Source: an uncultured Clostridia bacterium
Lineage (GTDB): Bacteria > Bacillota > Clostridia > Christensenellales > Aristaeellaceae
Direction: 5' to 3'
NCBI GenBank assembly: GCA_946615495.1
Contig: CAMOHY010000002.1
Location: 1 to 32,871 of the forward strand
DNA length: 32,871 bases
How positions within the stretch are numbered: position 1 is the first letter of the stretch; each line of letters starts with the position of its first letter. A model generated the notes under the pieces. The model was not told the origin of the DNA. It saw only the letters and a program-made list of their open reading frames with translations, and searched no databases. This document shows, one piece after another, positions 1 to 6,014 of this stretch. The translations under genes and the position numbers were made by a program.

Positions 1-952
1 TGCCAAAATAGGGCGCCACCTTGCTGGGCTCCATCACCACTTCGCCCAGCAGCAGGGTGCCGGGACACACGATTTCGCACACCATGCGCATCATGCGGAC
101 CAGCGTGTGCACCTGCTTTAAATTCCGGCAGGAGGTGCCCAAGGCCTTCCAAATGTAGGGCACCGCGTCCAGGCGGATCACGTCCACGCCCCGGTTGCAC
201 AAATGGAGCATGTTTTCCGTCATATCGTTGAACACCACAGGATTGGCGTAATTCAGGTCCCACTGGTAGGGATAAAAGGTGGTCATGACCACCTTTTTCG
301 CCTCTTCGCACCAGGTGAAATTGCCCGGCGCGGTGGTGGGAAACACCTGGGGCATGGTCTGCTCATAGGCGTTGGGAATATCCCAGCTGTCATAAAAGAA
401 ATAGCGCTGCTGATACTCCGCCTCCCCCGCGCGGGCCCGGCGGGCCCATTCATGGTCCTCGCTGGTATGGTTCATCACAAAATCCAGGCAAAGGGCGATG
501 TTTCTTTGGTGGCACTGGGCGGCCAGGGCGTACAGGTCCTCCATCGTGCCCAATTCCGGCTGCACCCGGCCAAAATTGCTCACCGCGTAGCCGCCGTCGC
601 TGCGGCCGGCGGGGCTTTCCAGCAGGGGCATGAGGTGCAGGTAATTGACCCCGCAGTCCGCGATATAATCCAACTTTTCCTGCACGCCTTTTAAGGTGCC
701 CGCAAAGGCGTTCACATACATCAGCATGCCCACCAGCTCATGGCCCTTGTACCAGTCGGGATAGGTTTCCCGCTCCCGGTCCAGCGCCTTTAGGTCCTCT
801 GCCCGCTCCTGCCACAGGCGGTAGAGCATGCCGGTAAAATATTCATAAGCGCGCATATCGTTATGGTACAGCTCGCAGTACAGCCATTTCAGCTCGTCGG
901 CGTGGCGGCGGAAGCGGTTTTCAAATTCCGGGTTCCAGGGGGCCTGGCTCAT
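1..952 (-). CDS. GH13 subfamily 4 enzyme (amylosucrase / sucrose hydrolase-like), 3' part outside window
   Basis: This is the first ~317 residues of an alpha-amylase superfamily enzyme, cut by the window edge. The N-terminal helical region (MLYRLW, then DRERETYPDWYKG) and the barrel start (ELVGMLMYVNAFAGTLKG, YLHLMPLLESP) are characteristic of the amylosucrase group. DFVMNHTS is conserved region I. The catalytic Asp is seen in VIRLDAV at about residue 262 and the acid/base Glu in LLGEVVMEP at about 304; the 42-residue spacing matches my recollection of Neisseria amylosucrase. The enzyme would act on sucrose, either hydrolysing it or moving the glucosyl unit onto a glucan. There is no signal peptide, so it is cytosolic. 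The start is the ATG at 952 with GGGAGG upstream. Transglycosylation and hydrolysis cannot be told apart here. Confidence 0.88.
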   Translation of the reverse strand, partial: MSQAPWNPEFENRFRRHADELKWLYCELYHNDMRAYEYFTGMLYRLWQERAEDLKALDRERETYPDWYKGHELVGMLMYVNAFAGTLKGVQEKLDYIADCGVNYLHLMPLLESPAGRSDGGYAVSNFGRVQPELGTMEDLYALAAQCHQRNIALCLDFVMNHTSEDHEWARRARAGEAEYQQRYFFYDSWDIPNAYEQTMPQVFPTTAPGNFTWCEEAKKVVMTTFYPYQWDLNYANPVVFNDMTENMLHLCNRGVDVIRLDAVPYIWKALGTSCRNLKQVHTLVRMMRMVCEIVCPGTLLLGEVVMEPSKVAPYFG

Positions 953-1022
953 AGGATTCCCTCCCATATCGTTTTTTCGGCTGTGTGAAAAAAAAGAAAC
1001 GCCCTTCACGGTTCTGATTTCG

Positions 1023-1051
1023 ATTATAGCATTCCCAAAGAAAAAAAGCAA
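1023..1051 (-). promoter_or_regulatory. Sigma-A type promoter for the GH13 gene
   Basis: On the minus strand TTGCTT (1046-1051) is followed after 17 bases by a perfect TATAAT (1023-1028). It lies between the bidirectional terminator and the GH13 start, giving a leader of about 65 bases. Confidence 0.7.
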
Positions 1052-1068
1052 TCAACCGGTGACAACGC

Positions 1069-1129
1069 AAAAAAGCCCGGAGCTTTGACGGAAATATCCT
1101 TTGTTTCCGCCCGCGTCCGGGATTTTTTT
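1069..1129. terminator. Bidirectional intrinsic terminator (nested hairpin)
   Basis: CCCGGA (1076-1081) pairs with TCCGGG (1116-1121) around an inner CGGAAA/TTTCCG stem. An A-tract lies on the left (1069-1074) and a T-tract on the right (1123-1129), so it can work in both directions. In the minus direction it would end the TSCPD / small-peptide transcript before the GH13 promoter. Confidence 0.7.
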
Positions 1130-1143
1130 CTCTGCTTTGCCAA

Positions 1144-1257
1144 TCAGAAAAGGCCCAGAGCAGCCACCAGGGTAGACCCGATCATCAGCAGCGCCAGCAC
1201 CACGCAAATGACCCGAATCCAGAACTTTTTCCTCTCCTGCTGTTTCTTGGTAGACAT
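1144..1257 (-). CDS. 37-residue single-span membrane peptide (Prli42 / DUF4044-like type)
   Basis: This is a very small gene with a strong ribosome binding site (GGAGGAAG, then ATG). The peptide starts MSTKKQQERKKFWIRV, a basic stretch, and continues with one hydrophobic segment (about residues 15-36), ending GLF. A short lysine-rich head followed by a single span up to the C-terminus is the layout of Prli42, the stressosome-associated miniprotein, and of the DUF4044 peptides of Clostridia. The assignment rests on layout and size, not on alignment. It lies 26 bases after the TSCPD gene and just before a strong terminator, so the two probably share a transcript. Confidence 0.62.
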   Translation of the reverse strand: MSTKKQQERKKFWIRVICVVLALLMIGSTLVAALGLF

Positions 1258-1283
1258 TTTTCTTCCTCCTCCATATTGCGCGC

Positions 1284-1532
1284 TTACGCCTGCTGCGCCT
1301 GATAGGCCTCGATGGCGTGGGACAATTGATCCGGGCAGGACGTGTTGCCCCGGCAGGGAATGCCCCGCAGCAGTTCCTTCACCTCATCCGCTTTCCTTCC
1401 CACCACCATTTTAGCCAGGCCCTGGGTGTTGCCCCGGCAGCCGTTATGGATGGTGCAGGCGGTAATGATGCCGTTTTCGATTTCCAAATCGATCTGGGTA
1501 GAGCAGGTGCCCTTGGTCTTATACTGAAACAT
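1284..1532 (-). CDS. TSCPD domain protein (TIGR03905 family)
   Basis: This is an 82-residue protein beginning MFQYKTKGTCSTQIDLEI. It contains the family-defining NTSCPDQLSHAI motif near the C-terminus and four conserved-looking cysteines (GTCS, HNGCRGN, IPCRGN, TSCPD). The Cys pattern suggests metal or nucleic-acid related binding, similar to the C-terminal extension of class II ribonucleotide reductases, where TSCPD domains also occur; the function of the stand-alone proteins is unknown. The start at 1532 is chosen because the upstream in-frame extension is low-complexity, GC-rich leader and because GGAGGAAG lies before this ATG. It has its own promoter inside the end of the preceding GNAT gene. 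Confidence 0.88.
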   Translation of the reverse strand: MFQYKTKGTCSTQIDLEIENGIITACTIHNGCRGNTQGLAKMVVGRKADEVKELLRGIPCRGNTSCPDQLSHAIEAYQAQQA

Positions 1533-1559
1533 TTCCTTTTCTTCCTCCTTCAAGGCCGC

Positions 1560-1581
1560 GCGGCGCCCGGCATGGCGCCGC
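1560..1581 (-). other. GC-rich hairpin in the TSCPD leader
   Basis: The arms GCGGCGCC and GGCGCCGC (8 bp) enclose a 6-base loop in the ~100-base leader between the promoter and the TSCPD gene. It has no T-tract, so it is more likely a leader structure than a terminator. Confidence 0.45.
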
Positions 1582-1641
1582 CCTTTCCGCAAATCAAGGC
1601 GCCCTCCGCGTTTTCCTCCGCCTCCGCGGCGGAACGGACCC

Positions 1642-1671
1642 ATTATATCACAGCCGGGGGTCCTCCCGCAA
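1642..1671 (-). promoter_or_regulatory. Extended -10 promoter for the TSCPD / small-peptide unit
   Basis: On the minus strand TTGCGG (1666-1671) is followed after 18 bases by TATAAT (1642-1647), which is preceded by TGA, giving an extended -10. It overlaps the last codons of the GNAT gene at 1648-2214. Confidence 0.6.
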
Positions 1672-2214
1672 GATGGCATACAGGGCCACATCCACATACC
1701 GGCCCTTATTTTTTATTCTTTTGCGCAGCGTGCCCTCATACTGCATGCCCACATGGGCCATCACCCGGCCGGAGGCGGGATTATCCACCTCGTGCTGGGC
1801 CTCGATGCGGTTTAGGCGCAGCCGTTCAAACCCAAAGGCCACCACCTGGCGCAGCGCCTCGGTCATGATGCCCCGGTTCCAGTAATCCCGGCTCAGGCTG
1901 TAGCCCACCTCGGCGCTCTGATGGTCCAGGTTCACCCACATGAAGCCGATGGTGCCGATCATCCGCCCCGAATCCTTGAGGGTAATGGCAAAGGAGCTGG
2001 GCTGGCCCCGCCGGTACTGGCGCAGGGCCCCGCGCAGGAACTGGCGGGATTCGCCCAGGCTCCGGTGCGTATCCCACAGCACATGGCGGCTCACCTCCGG
2101 GTCCTGGGCGTAGGCGAACAGGTCCCGCGCGTCGCTCATGCGCATGGGGCGGAGAATGAGCCGCTCCGTTTCCAAAGTGGGCAGATGGGAAAAAATTCCC
2201 TGAAAAAACAGCAT
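1648..2214 (-). CDS. GNAT N-acetyltransferase, RimJ/RimL type
   Basis: This 188-residue protein starts with TLETERLILRPMRMSDA, the signature opening of the RimJ/RimL branch, and continues with IGTIGFMWVNLDHQSAEVGY and the acetyl-CoA loop region YWNRGIMTEALRQVVAFGF. The end, NPASGRVMAHVGMQYEGTLR, is also typical. Members transfer acetyl from acetyl-CoA to N-terminal amines of ribosomal proteins, to antibiotics or to small amines; the substrate here cannot be told. It is cytosolic. The first ATG (2214) is used, but its ribosome binding site (AAGGAC, about 13 bases off) is weak. It lies 24 bases after the 49-residue membrane peptide gene. Confidence 0.87.
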   Translation of the reverse strand: MLFFQGIFSHLPTLETERLILRPMRMSDARDLFAYAQDPEVSRHVLWDTHRSLGESRQFLRGALRQYRRGQPSSFAITLKDSGRMIGTIGFMWVNLDHQSAEVGYSLSRDYWNRGIMTEALRQVVAFGFERLRLNRIEAQHEVDNPASGRVMAHVGMQYEGTLRKRIKNKGRYVDVALYAILREDPRL

Positions 2215-2238
2215 AATGATCGTTACTGTCCTTTTTTG

Positions 2239-2388
2239 TTATGCTTGCGTAAAGAAAGGCGCCATTTCGTTCCGGCCGGCATCCTGGTGCGGCCCGAAAA
2301 TGAGCAGCGCCGTGCCCAGGGCCAGCATGAGAATAAAAAGTAATAGAATGAGCCGGTATACCGGATGTTTTTCTTTTTTCGCGCTCAT
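2239..2388 (-). CDS. 49-residue single-span membrane peptide, unknown function
   Basis: The peptide begins MSAKKEKHPVYR and has one hydrophobic segment (about residues 11-31), followed by a polar tail GPHQDAGRNEMAP. A strong AAGGAGGG site precedes the ATG at 2388, which supports it as a real gene. The positive head suggests an N-in orientation with the tail outside. I recognise no family. It sits between two GNAT genes on the same strand. Confidence 0.6.
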   Translation of the reverse strand: MSAKKEKHPVYRLILLLFILMLALGTALLIFGPHQDAGRNEMAPFFTQA

Positions 2389-2434
2389 TTTTCCCTCCTT
2401 TTGCCGCGGACTCATTCCGCCGGCAGCTGGGAAA

Positions 2435-2500
2435 TCATCTGGCCCACCCTGGCCAGGCACCGGAACAGACGGAAGGGGCCTTCAGCAGCGCTTTTTCCAT
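2435..2500 (-). CDS. Possible 21-residue peptide, or a frameshifted short gene
   Basis: An AAGGAGG site lies ten bases before an ATG at 2500. The reading frame gives 21 residues (MEKALLKAPSVCSG...) and stops at 2435. In another frame the same stretch reads EGPFRLFRCLARVGQMIS..., an amphipathic-looking sequence that stops at 2412. One lost base would join the two into a peptide of about 29 residues. This may be a tiny gene, a decayed one, or chance; it is the only coding-like signal in the 160-base gap. Confidence 0.25.
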   Translation of the reverse strand: MEKALLKAPSVCSGAWPGWAR

Positions 2501-2548
2501 TGCGGCGAAGCCTCCTTCATGGATATCAAACGGGCAATGAACGAAACA

Positions 2549-3349
2549 TCACAAGTCAATGCCGGGCAGCGCCGTCACCGTGCGCACAAAAGCGCCGTTC
2601 AGGCGGCGCATCAGGGCCACCTGAGGCACGTTCCGGCGGAAAATGTGGGTATACATGGTGTTCACGCCCCGCTCCCGCAGCAAAGCGGAGGCGGCCCCGA
2701 TCAAGTTTTTGGCCATGCCCTGGCGGCGGTAATCGGACCGGGTATAGATCATGAGCAGCGTGGCCGAGCTGCCCGCGCCGGTGAGCACCGCTTCGCACAC
2801 GGGCTGGCCGCCCCGGTAAAAGCCCAGGGCCATAAAGTGCTGCTGCTGCTGCCAAAGCTGCAAATAATCCCGCGTGATGGGCTGAATGCGCTGGGCGTTT
2901 ATCCGGTTCAAAAAAGCGTTCTGGCTGGCCTCATCCTGCAAGGGAACGGAGGCAAAGGTCATGCCCATAGGGGCCTGGGGCACGCCGGGCGGGGGCAGGA
3001 AGCGAAACATATCCTCCCCGTCGTCGTTGCGCAGGCCGCAGGATTCGTAAAAGCGCAGCATTTCCAGGTTTTCCGGCGGCACCTGGGCGTACAGCCGGGC
3101 GGGCAGCTCCGGCGTCTGCGCCCGCAATTGCTCCGCCCGCGCCAGCAGCGCGCCGAACATCAGCGCGCGGGCCGTGGGCTGGCAATCGATCTGCAAAAAC
3201 AGATGGTTGGGCCGCTCCGGATACAATTGGCCCTGAAAAAACTGCATCACATAGCCGGTGCCCAGCTGAATCTGCTGATCGTTGGACACGAAAAACACAT
3301 TTTCGGGCGCAATGCCCTGAAACGCTGCTTGCGGATGGGTGATTCGCAT
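2549..3349 (-). CDS. GNAT-family acetyltransferase with tandem-like N-terminal region
   Basis: This 266-residue protein carries a clear GNAT domain in its second half: a core strand LLMIYTRSDYRRQGMAKNLI (about residues 195-214) with the acetyl-CoA loop RRQGMA, and a closing helix NVPQVALMRRLNGAFVRT. The N-terminal half also looks GNAT-like (ARALMFGALLARAEQLRA, then LEMLRFYESCGLRND), as in double-GNAT proteins where one copy is degenerate. Its substrate is unknown. The start at 3349 has AAGGGGAA before the ATG. It follows the GMP-synthase-like gene by 64 bases, with a 14-bp palindrome between them. Confidence 0.83.
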   Translation of the reverse strand: MRITHPQAAFQGIAPENVFFVSNDQQIQLGTGYVMQFFQGQLYPERPNHLFLQIDCQPTARALMFGALLARAEQLRAQTPELPARLYAQVPPENLEMLRFYESCGLRNDDGEDMFRFLPPPGVPQAPMGMTFASVPLQDEASQNAFLNRINAQRIQPITRDYLQLWQQQQHFMALGFYRGGQPVCEAVLTGAGSSATLLMIYTRSDYRRQGMAKNLIGAASALLRERGVNTMYTHIFRRNVPQVALMRRLNGAFVRTVTALPGIDL

Positions 3350-3377
3350 ATATTTCCCCTTGCTTCAGTCGTGTTAT

Positions 3378-3391
3378 GAATACCGGTATTC
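3378..3391. repeat. 14-bp perfect palindrome, possible operator
   Basis: GAATACCGGTATTC is self-complementary and lies about 30 bases upstream of the GNAT start at 3349. No T-tract follows. It could be an operator for the GNAT gene; no regulator can be named. Confidence 0.35.
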
Positions 3392-3413
3392 GTCCCCTCA
3401 AAGCGGCTGCCGC

Positions 3414-4862
3414 TTATTGCCATTCCACCTTGGCGTAATTGCTGCTGGGCGTTAAATCGTACACCACCCGGCACACGTTCTTCTGGTCCCTGAGAATCAG
3501 GTCCACCACGTTTTCCATGGCGTCGTAGGGCAGGCGGGCGGCGTAGGCCTGGCTGCGCTCGCTGGCGTGCACCGCCCGCAGGATGACGACGGATTTTTCC
3601 TCATCCCCCGGCAGCGGCAAAAGCAGGGCAAAATACTGCCACAGGCGCTTCACCGCCGGCGTATGCTGCATTTCCGTGCGGAACACGGCGTCCGCCGCCC
3701 GCAGGGTTTCCAGCCTTTCCTCCGTTACTTCGCCCAGGATGCGCAGGGCCAGGCCGCTGCCAGGGAAAGGCTGGCGGGAGATCAGATCGGACGGCAATCC
3801 CAAATAATCCCCGATTCGCCGGATTTCATCCTTGAACAGCTCCCGCACCGGCTCAATCACCGGGGCGCCGCCCAGGGCGGGCTGGGTGGCGCTGTTGCCG
3901 AACATCACGTCGTTATAGGTCGTGCCCCGGATGAGCGCGCTGATGGGCCCGATTTTTTCTTCCTCTTCCCGCAGAATCCGGCGGATAAGGCTGCCAATGA
4001 CCCGCCGCTTTTCCTCCGCGTCCCGCACGCCCCGCAGGGCTTCAAGAAACCGGGCCTGAGCGTCCACCCGGATAATATCCATGCCGATGGAATCCCGGTA
4101 GAAGGCGATAAAATCGTCCCCCTCCCGCTCCCGCAGCAATCCGGTATCCACAAATATACATTTGAGCTGGCTTCCCAGCGCCTTGAAGGCCAGCAGGGCG
4201 CTGACGCCGCTGTCCAGCCCGCCCGTCATGGCGCATACGGCCCGGCCGCCGCCCACCACCCGGCGGATTTCCTCCACCGCGCGGGTGACAAAGGCGTCGT
4301 CGTCCCACCAGGCGGTGCAGCCGCATATATTCAAGGCAAAATTCCGCAGTATCTGGGAGCCGTCCGGGTCGTTTTGCTCCAGCTGCAATTGAACGCCAAA
4401 AAGCGGCAGGCTGTCGTGGGCAAAGCCGATCACCGCGTCCTGGGCGCTGCACAGCGCGTCCACATGCTCCGGCAGGTGGAATTCCCGCACGCAGGCCAGC
4501 ATTCTTTCCCCGTCATCAATGCCCTCCAGCAAGGGGGACTGCCGGTAGGAAACGGGCATGACCGCGCTTTGGAACACGATGTCCCCCGCGCTGCCGGACA
4601 AAAGGCTCAGCATCAGCCCCGCCGCGTCGCCCAGCGCCAGCACGGGCATGCCGGACTGAAGGATGCGCTCATCCAGCCCGGAGGGATTCCTGCCCTCCGC
4701 GCCTCCGGCCAGCAGCAGGCCCAAAGGCTCCTGCGCCTGAACCTCCTCCAGGGAAGTCTGGCCCGGAACGATTTTACACAGCACGCGCTCAGAACGCAGC
4801 TTGCGCGTCACAGCCCGGCTGGCCGCATCGTCAAAATTCAGCACCAGTACCATATCGCGCAC
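3414..4862 (-). CDS. GMP-synthase (GuaA) homologue with a degenerate glutaminase domain
   Basis: The 482 residues follow the GuaA plan of an N-terminal class I amidotransferase-like domain (about 1-185), an ATP-pyrophosphatase domain (about 200-360) and a C-terminal dimerisation domain. The PP-loop reads AMTGGLDSGV (211-220), and RQPFPGSGLALRILGEVTEE and the end RVVYDLTPSSNYAKVEWQ are clearly homologous to GuaA. The glutaminase site is lost: the usual GICYGMQ elbow reads ALGDAAGLM (76-84) with no Cys, and the usual QFHPE reads QLQLE, with no His. In the synthetase half the IKSHHNVGG segment is missing and the usual KPPATIEWE end is altered. It is therefore expected to use free ammonia or another donor, and possibly not XMP. 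A GTG start ten bases after GGAAGGAG is preferred. Confidence 0.82.
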   Translation of the reverse strand: MRDMVLVLNFDDAASRAVTRKLRSERVLCKIVPGQTSLEEVQAQEPLGLLLAGGAEGRNPSGLDERILQSGMPVLALGDAAGLMLSLLSGSAGDIVFQSAVMPVSYRQSPLLEGIDDGERMLACVREFHLPEHVDALCSAQDAVIGFAHDSLPLFGVQLQLEQNDPDGSQILRNFALNICGCTAWWDDDAFVTRAVEEIRRVVGGGRAVCAMTGGLDSGVSALLAFKALGSQLKCIFVDTGLLREREGDDFIAFYRDSIGMDIIRVDAQARFLEALRGVRDAEEKRRVIGSLIRRILREEEEKIGPISALIRGTTYNDVMFGNSATQPALGGAPVIEPVRELFKDEIRRIGDYLGLPSDLISRQPFPGSGLALRILGEVTEERLETLRAADAVFRTEMQHTPAVKRLWQYFALLLPLPGDEEKSVVILRAVHASERSQAYAARLPYDAMENVVDLILRDQKNVCRVVYDLTPSSNYAKVEWQ

Positions 4863-4931
4863 CGACAGTCAACTCCTTCCCAGCGGAATATCCATTTACT
4901 ATTCGACGGGCAGCGGAAAAAATCCTGCATA

Positions 4932-4948
4932 GGCGCTTTGGAAGCGCC
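4932..4948 (-). terminator. Short hairpin after the CHAP gene, possible terminator
   Basis: GGCGCTT and AAGCGCC (7 bp) enclose a 3-base loop. On the minus strand a T6 run follows about 10 bases later. It lies between the CHAP gene stop and the GMP-synthase-like start and may only partly stop transcription. Confidence 0.4.
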
Positions 4949-4956
4949 AAAACCGC

Positions 4957-5910
4957 TCAATTTTCCTGTGCTTCTCTTTCCCGCGCTTCTTCTATCATAC
5001 GCCGCAGGGCCTGGCGTGTTTCCAGGTTGGCGATGCCGTTTTGCGCAATGCCAAAGCGGCGCTGCACCGTCTTGACGCACTCGGTGGTGATGGCCCCGTA
5101 CTTGCCGGTGGTATACCTTTCCTCCAGCAGCCCGGCCTGCACCAATTCCCTTTGCAGTTCCACCACCTTGGGCCCTTCATGGCCGAATTTCAGGGTGATA
5201 TCCGCCAGGTCATACACGGTGCCGTAGCCCAGAATGCGCCAGTAATCCAGGGCGTAGCTGTTGCGCTCCACGCTCTGGGGCGCGGGCTTGGTCACGTTGT
5301 TGCCTTCAATGACGTGCACGCGCACCTTGCCCTGTTCATCGTATGCGCAGTATTCCACCATGGCCACGTGGCTGGTGTCGCCGCTGGAATTGTCGGTCAA
5401 AAACACCCAATCGCCCGGCTGGGGGATATAGCTGTTTTTTTCCACCGCCTGGCCGCTTTCCTTCCACCATTGGCTGCCGTAGCCCGGCACCACGCCGATG
5501 CGGGCCACATAGCGCCCCTGGGAAAGAAACCAATCCCGGCCCACGTTGGTGCCGCTGTAATTGGGGTACACGCGGTTCAGCAGCCGGATGCCGTGCTGCT
5601 TATCCACTTGGTTCACGCACCAGCACTGAAACTCCGCGCACCATTCCGCGGTGGGATAGCCCGCCCAGGTGCCGTATTTGGTCACGCCGCTTCTTTCCTC
5701 CGTGTAGCCGATTTCCTGCCGGGCCGTATCCAGCAGCCACAGCACATAATCCGGCACGGCGTACCGCGGCAGAATCAGGGTTTCCCCCTCCTCCAGCGAA
5801 ACGCCCGCTTCATAGGCGGAAAAGCTTTTCCCTTCCTCCGCCCGCGCCAGGGCGGGCAAAAGCAGCGCCAGGCAAAGGGCCAGCGCCGTCCATTTCTGTT
5901 TCCGTTCCAT
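4957..5910 (-). CDS. Secreted CHAP amidase/endopeptidase with C-terminal peptidoglycan-binding domain
   Basis: The 317-residue protein begins with a signal peptide (KQKWTALALCLALLLPALARA, cut near residue 24). A CHAP-like domain follows: the catalytic Cys in AEWCAEFQCWCVN (C91), the His in GDTSHVAMVEY (H181) and a likely third polar residue in VIEGNN (E202). These enzymes cut peptide or amide bonds in peptidoglycan. Residues ~240-305 (LKFGHEGPKVVELQRELV, then YGAITTECVKTVQRRFGI) form a PG_binding_1 domain. The ATG at 5910 is preferred over an upstream GTG that directly abuts the GGAGGG site. It lies 104 bases after the giant surface protein gene on the same strand, suggesting a joint role at the cell wall. 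Confidence 0.88.
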   Translation of the reverse strand: MERKQKWTALALCLALLLPALARAEEGKSFSAYEAGVSLEEGETLILPRYAVPDYVLWLLDTARQEIGYTEERSGVTKYGTWAGYPTAEWCAEFQCWCVNQVDKQHGIRLLNRVYPNYSGTNVGRDWFLSQGRYVARIGVVPGYGSQWWKESGQAVEKNSYIPQPGDWVFLTDNSSGDTSHVAMVEYCAYDEQGKVRVHVIEGNNVTKPAPQSVERNSYALDYWRILGYGTVYDLADITLKFGHEGPKVVELQRELVQAGLLEERYTTGKYGAITTECVKTVQRRFGIAQNGIANLETRQALRRMIEEAREREAQEN

Positions 5911-5946
5911 GGGTAACACCCCTCCAGTGCAGATAGGAAAACCGTT

Positions 5947-5989
5947 CCCCGCGTAGAAGCGGGGGCCGGAAAACTGGCTTCCAGCCCCC
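5947..5989 (-). other. Two overlapping GC-rich hairpins between the surface protein and CHAP genes
   Basis: CCCCGC/GCGGGG (5947-5964) overlaps a longer stem with GGGGGC (5961-5966) and GCCCCC (5984-5989) plus an inner GGAA/TTCC. The shared G-run means only one can form at a time. On the minus strand only T4 follows, so it could be an attenuator or mRNA stabiliser that sets the ratio between the two proteins. Confidence 0.45.
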
Positions 5990-6014
5990 GAAAGGGATTT
6001 GGGTTATGCCGGCG

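Noticed and set aside
3567..5075. A 502-codon open frame on the plus strand
   Set aside because: It is antisense to the GMP-synthase homologue and reads as low-complexity, GC-driven sequence with no ribosome binding site or motif.
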